Shown here in pieces: positions 50,769-61,078 of a stretch of DNA of 64,000 nt (within the stretch, counting starts at the first letter, position 1; each line of letters begins with the position of its first letter). A program made the translations under genes and the position numbers. The stretch spans positions 22,479,595 through 22,543,594 of the forward strand of contig NC_063160.1 of NCBI RefSeq assembly GCF_020921035.1, written 5' to 3'. A model generated the notes under the pieces. The model saw only the letters and a list, made by a program, of their open reading frames with translations, did not search any database and had not been told where the DNA came from. Origin of the DNA: Rhodamnia argentea (Eukaryota > Streptophyta > Magnoliopsida > Myrtales > Myrtaceae).

Positions 50769-53233
50769 TCACTCTTTGAGACTTAGCCTAGCATTTTGGA
50801 CCTTCACTGAGAGCTTTAACTTCTGATCTTCCATATCTTTCAAAATAGCCAGAAGATTTGTCCGATAAACTTCGCATCTTTGATTCGTACTTTCCAATGC
50901 AGCAGTCAACTCACGAATTTTCTTTTTCTTCTCATCCTGAAGGCCACAAAGCATTAACATTTACAAGTCCAATGACTTAAGATCACATATAAAGCAAGAA
51001 TGAAAAGTAACGAGTATAACCTTTCTGCATGAATTGGCACTAGTTTCAGACATCTACAAATTCCATATTCAATCTCAGATTGCAGTTTAAAATTTTCTTC
51101 CAACTACTTCTACGATCACATATATCAGAAACTGACAGGCCACATCTACAATGTTCCTGTTATCAACTGTTGTTATGAAGCAAGACATTGAAGACGATAA
51201 AAAAACAGCAACATGATATATTCAGCATAGCATGATAAAAGAGAAATCCTTTTCCGTCCAGTATATACCTCTGCAGACAACTCAATGCATAACATTAACT
51301 ACTCCAAATAACAACAGAGAAACTGAGAAAAATCATCGTATTTATGTGCTTTAAAAACCTTCATTTCTTACCACTCCAAACTGGGGTTCGATCATAATTC
51401 CCTATGCTGTACATAAGGAACCCACGCCCCTCTTGGAGGGGATAAAACTAGGTTGGTGCAGGGCACTTCAGATATTATAGCATAGTAACACTTTCCACTA
51501 AGTGGATTTTGTTACAGGAATTCTACTATGTTGTTTTGCCAACACCAGCATTTTAGTTCAAGAAAAATCCCAAAACATAAAGTACAGATGAACCAGTAAT
51601 TACACTGGAGCATCTTGGTTTTGAAGAAAAAGTGGAATAATACAGCTGAAAGTAGCTAAAGTTCAAGAGGGGGTTACATGAACAAATTTATTGGCAAGCC
51701 ACAAAACTAGAATTAGAAACATGACACGTCCATAAATCAGAACGCACTTACCACGGAGTGAAATGTCAACATGTGATTTTCTCCAGAGGCATGAAACTCT
51801 TTACTATTGCCATTTGCCAGATTTCCATCCGGCGCAGCTCCAGGACCTTTATTTTTCACAGCAGCTACCTTCTTAGCAGCATCTTGTAGAGCACCCAGTG
51901 CCACATTATAAATGTAGATGGACTTTGCTCCTTCCTCCACGTATTTAATTGCTTCCTGGCGTAAATTATTATACCGCACTGTTAGAGATTCTCGAGGATC
52001 ATTTGGTACTTCGGGAGCATTCTCATTGGTAATGGAGCCACTCTTGGCATTTCTAGTCCATCTTTTCAGTATATATTGAGAGGGCAGTGTCAAAACATTT
52101 TTTGCTCTAAAAACTGCCAGGATATGTCGACAAATGATTCCAGTATATTCAAACATTTGGCAGCTGCAAGTGGCTTTCATCTCGAAAGAATTGAAACTAA
52201 CAGTGTGTGCTTTGCACTCTTCCCCATATTTTGCCACCCGGTAAGTGCTGACTGCTCCTGAATCCTCAATTTTGGTTGCAGGATTTGCAAGAGTCTCGAC
52301 TAGTTCCTCCTGAAATTTCATAAAGATTCTTCTCGTAAATAACCCGGCAGCTTGTTTCTCCATAGGAGACGGTGTCTTCAGAACAGGTGGAGTATTGGTT
52401 GTGTCATAATCAGCTTTTAGTTCCTTTTCATGCCAATTTGCTACAGCTTTTTCATACTGCTTAATTAGCATCTGTATGGTCGTTGATGCATTGACATAAC
52501 CATCAAAAAAAGTGTTCAAACCTTCACTTCTCTCTGCCAAGCCTAAATCTCCAAAAAAGGTATCTCTCATGTAAAGTGGGACCCATTGCTCCCGAGCACT
52601 ATAAATTGACTGAAGCCATTCTTTATCTGTAATGTAATATCTTTGCAGCAGTGACTCCCAGGCTGCTTCAAACTCATCAATTGTCTCAGCCTCGTTTATG
52701 CATCTTTTAAATTCAAATTCAAAAGTGGGATGTGATTGGTAAAGGTCTGCCAGCTTGTCTTGAGTTTCCCTAAATATGCCCCGCTTACAAAAACGGTGGC
52801 GAGTACCAGGAAGAACTTGCGAAACAGCGACCTGGATAAGTCCGTCAGGATCGGTCGTGATAGAGACAGGATACCGTCCGCCCATAGAATGAAGCCAAGT
52901 TTGGAGCACCCAAATGAAAGAGGACTCCGAATCATTCAGAATCAGTGCGCAGCCGAACAAAACCGGTTGCCCATGATGATTCAATCCCGTAAATGATGCA
53001 AAAGGCAACTTGTGCCGGCTCGTCCGGTACGTAGTGTCGAATGTCACGGTGTCGCCGAAGTGCGTATAGTTCATCCTAGCCATCGCATCGGACCAGAATA
53101 TGTTTCCACTGGAGTGGTCATCATCGCTCTCCACCGCATAAAAGAATGCTGGGTTCTCCGCTTGCATCCGTTTAAGATAATCCAAAACGTGCTGACCCCC
53201 AACTCCGAGGGCCCTCTCCCTGCCACCACTCAT
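50769..53233 (-). CDS. FRS9: FAR1-related protein without the zinc finger, FRS9-like
   Basis: Member of the FHY3/FAR1 family. Exons 53233-51752 and 50936-50769 give 549 residues, close to Arabidopsis FRS9 as I recall it. The N-terminal FAR1 DNA-binding finger is absent: the protein begins at the point matching about residue 250 of FRS5. The transposase-like domain keeps D66 (F-D-T-T-Y) and D128/D130. The C/H motif is altered: C-K-R-G at 149-152 stands where FRS5 has C-K-W-H. The SWIM finger is intact (C-S-C-Q-M-F-E-Y … I-C-R-H). A coiled coil in exon 2 follows an intron at the same place and phase as in FRS5. An acceptor 17 bases before the ATG suggests a 5'-UTR intron. It probably acts by binding partners rather than DNA (inference). 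Confidence 0.93.
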
Positions 53234-53917
53234 TTTAACTCCCCGGTATCTGTTGATCAATGAGCGAAGTCAAAAAACACCCCTGAAAGGATAACATCAT
53301 TTCGTAACCAGAGCAAACTAAAAACAATGAAAAGCAAGACAAATTCCAACCTTCAGCTAAAACTCCTAGCCTGATTACGACAGCATCACCAGCATAACAG
53401 CAGGAAATTCAACCCTTGACCCATAGAGCTCACTTTCCACATCGTTTGCCACAGTAATTTCAGCAAAAATGCAAAGCTTTAACAGGTAGTAGCAGGAGCA
53501 GCTCGAGAGTAAGCTGAAAAGAGAGTTTTTCACCGAGTCGCATGCGGAATCAAACGAACGCGGACAAGACCAGCACGAGATTGAGCGATACCTGAATTGT
53601 AAACTAACCTGAAAGACCATGGAAGTGGTGGAAGCAGTTATCAGACCTCTCCGATGTGCTCTGCTTCTTCTAGGGTTCGCAACACACCTCCGATTCGTCC
53701 CCAATGCCAGAACAGAAATCTTCAACTGAAAGCTCGAATGATCGAATCGACGGAGTTCGGTGGTTTCGGATTGATAGCGTACTCTGAATCCGCTCGGTCG
53801 CACGAGTTGATTGACTCGCTCGGGCTCGCAAGTAATTTTTGCGACTTTTTTCTTTAAAAAGAATTCGTTGTTAAGTGCCCAAAGCACCTCATAAGCACAC
53901 ATGCACACCATTTTTTA
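53234..53917. other. FRS9 leader and promoter region
   Basis: Upstream of FRS9 on the minus strand. A possible 5'-UTR intron donor, CAG|GTTAGT, lies near 53610. No trace of a lost FAR1 finger was seen. Confidence 0.4.
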
Positions 53918-54685
53918 AGGGGAAAATGAGACAAATCTCCTTTAAATTTTGGCTCAATATATAATGTAATCTTTAAATTTTTAATTTATGATTTTTAAAC
54001 TTTAGTCCAATATACAATGTGACTCGCGAGTTTTTAATTTTGATTAATGTGATTTTCGAATTTTGGGAACATGTTTAACTTAGTTCATGAACTATATGAA
54101 GATGTTCAAGGTGCAATATGGCCCCTAAATTTTTAATTTCGATCAATGTGGTTCTCGAATTTTTGAAACATGTTTAATTTAGTCCATGAACTATAAGAAT
54201 ACCATCGGATCTCAATCTACCAACGACATTTGGAACCGCGCAATCCGGAGATAATTGAAAGGAACCTAAGCGAGGCCAATGAGTGAGCTGTGGTTCTAGC
54301 ATATAGTTTGATTTCTCGCTAAAAGAAAAGATTGACAATCAACAAAGGCAAGATCAGCTTCTTGCCCACCAACTCAATCCATCCGAGGTTTCTCCCAGTT
54401 TAGGTTTATTGTCATTGCTAGGCTCCCTTATGGGTAGCATTGCTTCGCCTAGGATGATAATTCTAATAATTCATAATCCTTCTCATTATAGTCCTCCTAA
54501 AACCAATAGCATTTCAGCTACTATCACTCTACGAACAAATGCCTTCCCATAATTTATGAATTAAGTTAGGACTGAGTTAAATATGTTTAAAAAATTCGGG
54601 GATCACGTTGATCAAAATAAAAATTTAAAAACCACATTGCACATGGGATCAAAGTTAAAGTATCATTTGTGATTATCCCTTTCTT
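53918..54685. mobile_element. Inverted-repeat element upstream of FRS9
   Basis: The left end begins 'aggggaaaatgagacaaatc' and the right end finishes 'gtgattatccctttc', its imperfect complement. The arms contain repeated words such as 'aacatgtttaa' and 'atttttaattt'. The left arm carries an internal tandem repeat (about 54020-54075 and 54125-54190). The unique centre, 54200-54540, is non-coding. About 770 bp. Confidence 0.6.
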
Positions 54686-54859
54686 AAAAGTCAATCACTA
54701 ATAAGTAATCGTAATTATAATCATTGTTAATATTACTAACTAATTAGGATTAGCTGTTCTAATCTTGTCTCTGTTTATACTATGTACACTAGTGATGGGC
54801 ACACGTGCTGCGTATTGGTAAAAGAATTGTCGTTTGAAAGGTTGAACGAAATAATTTTG
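54686..54859. other. Intergenic, AT-rich
   Basis: Nothing recognised. Confidence 0.4.
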
Positions 54860-55900
54860 CAGATAAATATTTGAATTATCGTATAGTGGCAATAACTTAC
54901 CAATAAAAATACACAATTTACATTAAAAAAACATATATACACACGTGTGTGGACAGGTACAAATATCTTGAGATTTGACATGATTTTAGAAAGGTTACTA
55001 CTCGATAGGAAAGATTCAGATCTTAATGTTAAAACTCGTAAGAGATTATATTATATTATTTACTTACACATTTACAGATGAATATATTATCAATAAATTA
55101 AGTAATTACGAATATTTAGAGCTTTTTTCGAAAGTCCCACTTCGCTTGAAATTAAAGAATATAGGGAAGAGAAGTGAAAAAAAGATTATCTGAATTTCTC
55201 AAAAATAAAAGACACTCTTATCTTTACACAACAATACTAGATAAGAGATTACAATCAACTTGGACAGATACTTAATTAATATAAATTCTTACTTTTCATA
55301 TATAAACAAGTATCGACGATGCTCATGTGATGCGAGTGCCGTAATAATATGATGACTCGCTATACCAGTATACACTAATATACATGATAATATAAAAACT
55401 TGTGCTAAAGATCGAGAGGCGTGGAATAGAGAGAGGGAAAAGATTAAATATGGTAGTAACCCATGCTATTGGACAAGTCACTAATGAAGGTCAAGAATGA
55501 TAATTTTATAAGTAAGTATTCGAATTGATAAATAATGAAAGGAAATTATAGATAGTAAAAACATATAGATATACGTGGAAAGATACGGATATTTCAAATT
55601 TAAAATCCTTTTAAGAAAGCCGTTGCTAGACGGAAGATATTCAAATTTTAGTGTGCGAGAGACTATATAGATGAATTGGTTTATTGGTACGCAAAAAAAT
55701 TGAATATATATGTTAATAATGCAATGAATAGATACGGAAAATCGTACGAAATCAGAAGGCATGAAATAGAAGGAGGAAGAAATTGTCCAGAAAAATGTAT
55801 CGAGGAATTGTTAAAATAGGCCACTTGTGCTCTCATTATAGAAGTATTGATAAGTATTTTTCCTGTTGCACAAGTTACTAATGAAGATAAATCAGCTATT
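54860..55900. repeat. Diverged direct repeats, AT-rich
   Basis: Related stretches recur. 54955-55060 ('caggtacaaatatcttga…') parallels 55575-55680 ('agatacggatatttcaaa…'). 55410-55435 parallels 55752-55780 ('aggcatgaaatagaagg'). 55475-55490 parallels 55868-55885 ('caagttactaatgaag'). The spacing is about 350-600 bp and divergence is high. No coding sequence and no known family. Confidence 0.45.
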
Positions 55901-57132
55901 GGTTAATGGTATAATCATAGTCAAGTATCTATTTTTCACCAATTTGCAATATTTAAAAAAAAAATTATGGGCATAAATGCAGGGAACCAATACAGACAAA
56001 TGTATTTGGGCCTTGAGGTCCAGATTGGTGGCCCAATTATCGGCCCACAAGGAGGAAGAAGCTTGTCTTCTTGATATTGAGCTCCGCTAACAAGTAGGGG
56101 CACTCGCAGAGCTTGAGGATGATCAAGTCAACTTCAACGCAGATTCAGGAATGGTTCACTGGTTGTGGCCAATAACTGGGCATAGATTCATACAGTGAGC
56201 GAACTTTCCGGTCTCTCTCTCGCCCTTCATCTTCTTCTTCTTCTTCTTGTTTTTTCCATCCTGATGCGTCCTTTAGCAGCCGAGTGTCTGATAAATTTTT
56301 GTTTATGTTCTTGATTCATGTGTTAAAATCCGACCAGCCTCAGGCCTCTTCCCGCATCAAGGTGTGCTCTCTATTTAGGCTGTCTTTCTTACGGTCGACT
56401 GGAACGTCTGGTTTCTCTTTCTTGATTGACCCTCTAGATGTTTGATTTATTTCCCAAGTGAAGGGCATCTCTTCTGGGTTATTTCTTTTTGTTTGTTTGT
56501 TGGTTTGGTGCTGTTCTAATTATGGGTTGCTGGAGATAATAAAAGACCATTGATCAAATTTGGAACGGTCTATGGTCATGCCACACTAGGCGTGCTATTA
56601 GACTTTCTCCTTCTACGGTTGGCTTCAACATTTGATTGGTCGTTGTTTGTGCTTAGTTCAGCTCCCTTAAACTACACAATGATTTTACCTATAAATGATT
56701 GACCTAAAAACGAGTATGCAGAGTATCAGAATGTTTGAACTGGTGTGGTTTCCAAATGTGAAGGGGCGATCACATTCAGCTTTAATTTGCATGCATCTCC
56801 CCCTGCTCTATTGAGGAACTCTCCTTGATGACCTTTGTTCGATGCTTTTTTTTTTTTGGAAAATTAACTTTGACTACAGGTGTTCATCTATGCATTATGT
56901 TGTACCTCGCTTGTCGCATGATGCATACCTCCTTATGAAGTTAAATGCTAGTCTATATGCATTATAACCAAAATGACTAGCTAGATGTCAAGGTTCATGA
57001 TTTGCTTGTTTAATTGTTTCATGATACTATAGACCCTGCTGCTATGCGCAAGTCGAGCATTTGCGGCTGAATCCGGTTGCCAGAAACTGTAGATCTGCCT
57101 AAAAGCATTTCTTTGTCACAGTAAGCTCTAAC
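55901..57132. other. Upstream region and probable leader of the short PPR gene
   Basis: From about 56090 the sequence becomes less AT-rich and CT-rich, as in a transcribed leader. A leader intron between about 56360 and 57030 is plausible. No separate gene is recognised. Confidence 0.4.
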
Positions 57133-58200
57133 ATGGCAGCACCGTGGCGTCGACTTTGCAACGTCGTCCGTGGTTCCAATATATCTCATGAAAGGATCAA
57201 GGAGAGTAGCAGCATAAAGGTGCACAGCATGACATTCCAGGATCTTAGCAGCTCCTTTGGTTTCAATGAAAGTGGGCTGGAAGATGCAAGACCAAACCAA
57301 AGCCAGAGCCAGAGCCGGAGCCAAAGCCAAAGCCAAAGCCCTGGCTACAACAAGGACAACCAGTATCAAGCTCCTCCTCCGAACCCAATACCCAATAGAC
57401 CTTTGAGAGGTCGTCAACAATCTCAACGCATAGAAGGGAACAATGGGCCTAATTTTAGAGGAGAAAGAGTGAGAAGAGATCGATCCGATGATAGTTTCTT
57501 GGAAAAATTTAAGCTGAGTTTTGACAAGAGGGATAAGCCCGAGGGAGATGCAGCAAGTGCAACTATCAAGTTGTCTCAGGAAGAAAATAAAGCAAATTCT
57601 AACCAAATGGCAACCGAAGGCCAGCCGCCACTCCCAGAAGATGCTGATCAGATATTCAAGAAAATGAAGGAGACGGGTCTAATTCCAAATGCAGTGGCGA
57701 TGCTTGATGGTCTTTGCAAAGATGGGTTGGTCCAGGAAGCAATGAAGCTTTTTGGTCTGATGCGGGAGAAGGGTTCTATTCCAGAAGTTGTTATATACAC
57801 AGCTGTTGTTGAAGGGTTTTGCAAGGCCCAAAAGTTTGACGATGCGAAGAGGATTTTCAGGAAGATGCAGAATAACGGGATTACTCCAAATGCATTCAGC
57901 TTTACCGTGCTAATACAAGGTTTATACAGATGTGACAGATTGGAGGACGCTCTTGAGTTCTGCGAGGAGATGATTGATGCCGGTCATTCTCCCAATGTGA
58001 CTACTTTCGTGGGGTTGGTGAATGGGGTGTGTAAGGAGAAGGGTGTTGAAGAAGCTCAAATCATTATCGGCAGGCTCCGGGAGAAGGGATATGTAATTAA
58101 CGAGAAAGCTGTCAGAGAATTCTTGGAGAAGAAGGCTCCATTCTCATCCATGGTCTGGGAGGCAATCTTTGGGAAGAAACAGTCGCATAACTTATTCTGA
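57133..58200 (+). CDS. Short P-type pentatricopeptide repeat protein
   Basis: A 355-residue intronless protein predicted to bind organellar RNA. The first 25 residues are Arg-rich with few acids (M-A-A-P-W-R-R-L), which suggests a mitochondrial or plastid targeting peptide. Residues about 55-72 are an S-Q/S-R repeat encoded by a hexamer repeat, followed by a Pro/Arg-rich linker. About five PPR motifs fill the C-terminal half (for example L-I-P-N-A-V-A and V-I-Y-T-A-V-V-E-G-F-C). There is no E or DYW extension. In Arabidopsis a similar short PPR gene (At4g38150, from memory) lies close to FRS9 and FRS5, so this is probably its orthologue. The ATG at 57133 is the first in frame near the leader. 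Confidence 0.85.
   Translation: MAAPWRRLCNVVRGSNISHERIKESSSIKVHSMTFQDLSSSFGFNESGLEDARPNQSQSQSRSQSQSQSPGYNKDNQYQAPPPNPIPNRPLRGRQQSQRIEGNNGPNFRGERVRRDRSDDSFLEKFKLSFDKRDKPEGDAASATIKLSQEENKANSNQMATEGQPPLPEDADQIFKKMKETGLIPNAVAMLDGLCKDGLVQEAMKLFGLMREKGSIPEVVIYTAVVEGFCKAQKFDDAKRIFRKMQNNGITPNAFSFTVLIQGLYRCDRLEDALEFCEEMIDAGHSPNVTTFVGLVNGVCKEKGVEEAQIIIGRLREKGYVINEKAVREFLEKKAPFSSMVWEAIFGKKQSHNLF
57301..57342 (+). repeat. Coding hexamer repeat (AGCCAR)n
   Basis: Seven tandem six-base units (AGCCAG, AGCCGG, AGCCAA types) in frame in the PPR gene give the Ser-Gln/Ser-Arg run. Such tracts often vary in length between alleles. Confidence 0.85.
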
Positions 58201-59041
58201 TTGATTTCGCTTGATAGGCCTGAGCTGGACTTGGCAGTTATGGAATTAAATCTGTTATGAAAAGCATTGTCATATAGGACTTCTATTTTGTCTAACATGG
58301 CAGAACAAATCTGCCTGCTTCCTTTAGTGGTAGCCGTTTTCGAAAAGTAGCATAGTATTGTGATAGATGATCCACTTGCTTGGTTTCAATTTATCTTTCT
58401 ATTTCCATGTGGTACACGCAGCTGCCAACTTGAAAAGACTAATTCAGTGAAATGGTGTTGGATGTGTGATCTCCCAGAAAGAAACAAGAGAGGGCGACTT
58501 TAGAGTTGCCAATGCATCACATCGATCATATGAATTTCTAAATGGATTGAATGAATAGATGCTTCGAGCAAAGTTTAAAATGACTTTGTTATTTGTTATT
58601 CGAAAGCACTCTTTTTTCTCATCTTTTGCACGATCAGAATGCGAATACTTAATATTTCGAATTACTTTATCAATGCATTCTCTTGTCAAAACCGTTGAAT
58701 CGTCGAACAAAAAGGGAACAAACAAGTAACTCATAGATGAATAGATTTGGGGGAAAAAAGAAAGTACACTAAGTGCAACCTTGTACAGGAGATGCACAGG
58801 CAGAATGCGTCTCGTTGCCTCTTCGCCTTGTCCATTTAAGTCGCGAACATAAAGGGTGAGCACGTGGAGAGCGGAACGCGTCGTCCAAACACATCAAGAT
58901 CATTCGATCGCGTCGTCGCCTGAGGTTCGCGTTCTACATCCGAAAAGGCATTGGCGGGAGGTAACGGCTTTGCAATTGCCGTCTTCCTTGTGAAAGATAC
59001 GGAGAGGCAGGCGAACTATGGTTCTCGTCTTCCATGTGTGA
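58201..59041. other. Spacer between the two PPR genes
   Basis: 3' UTR of the short PPR gene, then AT-rich DNA, then the promoter of the DYW gene. No other gene is recognised. Confidence 0.5.
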
Positions 59042-61078
59042 ATGTATTCGGCACCCAAGAATCTATGGTCTGTTGCCGACCACCTCACTGTCGTACTTCA
59101 AAAACATTCCTTCACTCGGAAACAGCTGGAGCAGCTCCACGCCCGAATCCTCGCCGGCGGTCTCCTCCACTCTGCTCCTCTCCTGACCACGTTCCTCTCA
59201 TCATGCTATCGCTCTCAAGAACCTCGCTACGCTTTGCTTTTCATGCGCAATCTGCCGATGCGTATTCCATCTTTGTGGAACTCGACGGTTCGGTTGTCGC
59301 TGGACTCCGGTCTGTGGCCGGATTTTGTGGGTTTATACAATGGGATGCTCCGTAATAGTGTCTTTCCCAGCAAGGTGACGCTTTCTTCGATACTGCGTTC
59401 TTGTGCGGCCCACGGTGCGGCCCAGTTGGGCGAATCGTTCCATTGCCAGATTTTTAAGATGGGTTTTGAACTTGACGTGATATTGCAGACTGGGTTGCTC
59501 GACTTCTATGGAAAGGTTGGGGATTTGAGGTGCGCAAGAAAGATGTTTGCGGGAATGCTGCAGAGGGACGTGGTGGCTGATAACGCCATGGTTTCTGCGC
59601 TTAGCAAGCATGGATGCGTGGAGGAGGCTCGTGATTTGTTCGATAATATGCCGCAGCGGAACTCGGCTTCTTGGAACTCTATGATAACTTGCTATTGCAA
59701 GTCGGGTGATATTGGCGCTGCCCGTTCAATGTTTGATGCAAACCCAGTCAAAGATGTGGTCTCTTGGAATGCGGTGATTGACGGGTACATCAAAGCGGAC
59801 CAGCTACTGGCTGCTCAGGAGTTATTTGTAACGATGGGAACTGCCAGGAATTCTGTTACTTGGAACACTATGATATCAGGTTATGTTCAGTGTAAGGAAT
59901 TTGGGAAAGCAGTAGCCACATTTCAAGAAATGCGGGTCGAGAATGTGAAACCAACTGAAGTTACCATGATTAGTTTGTTATCTGCCTGCGCTCACCTTGG
60001 AGCACTAGACATGGGTGAGTGGATTCATGATTACATCAGGAGGAAGCACTTAAAGATTGATGCTGTTTTAGGTAATGCCCTTATAGATATGTACAGCAAG
60101 TGTGGGAGCATAGAGGCTGCTAGTGATGTATTCGACAGGCTTCCTGTGAAAAATATTTTCTGTTGGAACTCGATCATAGCAGGAATGGGCACAAATGGTT
60201 ATGGTGAAAAGGCAGTTGATCTATTTGCTCTGATGCAAGAGGAGGGACTAAAGCCAGATGGGGTCACCTTTGTTGGACTCCTCAGTGGGTGTAGTCATTC
60301 TGGTTTGGTTTCTGCAGGCAGAAGATATTTTTCTGAGATGTATGACATTTATGGAGTTACACCAGCTATTGAACACTATGGCTGCATGGTTGACCTATTG
60401 GGACGAGCAGGGTTGCTCAAAGAAGCTGTTGAACTTGTGAAAACCATGCCAGTGAAACCTAATGCGCAGGTATGGGGAAGTTTGCTCATGGCTTGTCAAA
60501 TTCATAAGGACAATGAACTCAGTAAGGATGTGGTTCAGAATCTGCTTGATTTGGATCCACGCGACGGAGGAAATTACGTGTATTTATCTAATTTGTATGC
60601 ATCATTAAGTCGCTGGGATGAGGTTAATGTCTGCCGCAAGGTAATGATTGATAGAGGGGTTCACAAAGTACCAGGATGCAGTTCAATAGAGGTGGACGGT
60701 ATGGTGCATGAGTTTGTGGCTGGGGACAGTAGACATCTGCAGATCACACAAATCAACATGTTTCTTGATGAGATTGCAAAGAAGTTAAAAGAGCATGGCC
60801 ATGCGTCTAATAGAGCTCTAGTGCTCCATGATATTGAGGATGAGGAGAAGGAAACTGCAGTCAGCTATCACAGTGAAAGAATCGCCGTTGCTTTTGGGCT
60901 CATGAGCACACCACCTGGGAAGACTATCAGGGTGGTGAAGAACCTCCGCACTTGCAGTGATTGCCATTCTGCTCTTAAAATTATTTCAAACGTATACAAG
61001 AGAGAAATTGTTGTGAGGGATAGGAAAAGGTTTCACCACTTCAAGGATGGATGCTGTTCCTGCAGGGACTATTGGTAA
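59042..61078 (+). CDS. PLS-type PPR protein with DYW deaminase domain
   Basis: Predicted C-to-U RNA editing factor of mitochondria or plastids. A 678-residue intronless protein. PPR motifs of P, L and S types run from about residue 30 to 500, with typical S-motif phrases such as S-W-N-S-M-I, S-W-N-A-V-I and T-W-N-T-M-I. E motifs follow, then the P-G box (V-P-G-C-S-S-I-E-V). The DYW domain is complete: H610-S-E612, C638-x-x-C641, a second zinc site near H-H-F-K-D-G-C-C-S-C, and the terminal D-Y-W. All catalytic and zinc residues are present, so deaminase activity is expected. The target cannot be told from the sequence. The ATG at 59042 gives the conserved N-terminus, and the 5' targeting part is short. 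The orthologue is not named. Confidence 0.93.
   Translation: MYSAPKNLWSVADHLTVVLQKHSFTRKQLEQLHARILAGGLLHSAPLLTTFLSSCYRSQEPRYALLFMRNLPMRIPSLWNSTVRLSLDSGLWPDFVGLYNGMLRNSVFPSKVTLSSILRSCAAHGAAQLGESFHCQIFKMGFELDVILQTGLLDFYGKVGDLRCARKMFAGMLQRDVVADNAMVSALSKHGCVEEARDLFDNMPQRNSASWNSMITCYCKSGDIGAARSMFDANPVKDVVSWNAVIDGYIKADQLLAAQELFVTMGTARNSVTWNTMISGYVQCKEFGKAVATFQEMRVENVKPTEVTMISLLSACAHLGALDMGEWIHDYIRRKHLKIDAVLGNALIDMYSKCGSIEAASDVFDRLPVKNIFCWNSIIAGMGTNGYGEKAVDLFALMQEEGLKPDGVTFVGLLSGCSHSGLVSAGRRYFSEMYDIYGVTPAIEHYGCMVDLLGRAGLLKEAVELVKTMPVKPNAQVWGSLLMACQIHKDNELSKDVVQNLLDLDPRDGGNYVYLSNLYASLSRWDEVNVCRKVMIDRGVHKVPGCSSIEVDGMVHEFVAGDSRHLQITQINMFLDEIAKKLKEHGHASNRALVLHDIEDEEKETAVSYHSERIAVAFGLMSTPPGKTIRVVKNLRTCSDCHSALKIISNVYKREIVVRDRKRFHHFKDGCCSCRDYW

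Noticed and set aside
46940-53233. Transposase domains taken as an active Mutator element
   Set aside because: These are host FRS genes with conserved introns, FAR1/SWIM architecture and no terminal inverted repeats around them.
57019-57606. 195-codon minus-strand frame over the short PPR gene
   Set aside because: Antisense shadow that includes translation of the hexamer repeat; the sense frame has PPR motifs.
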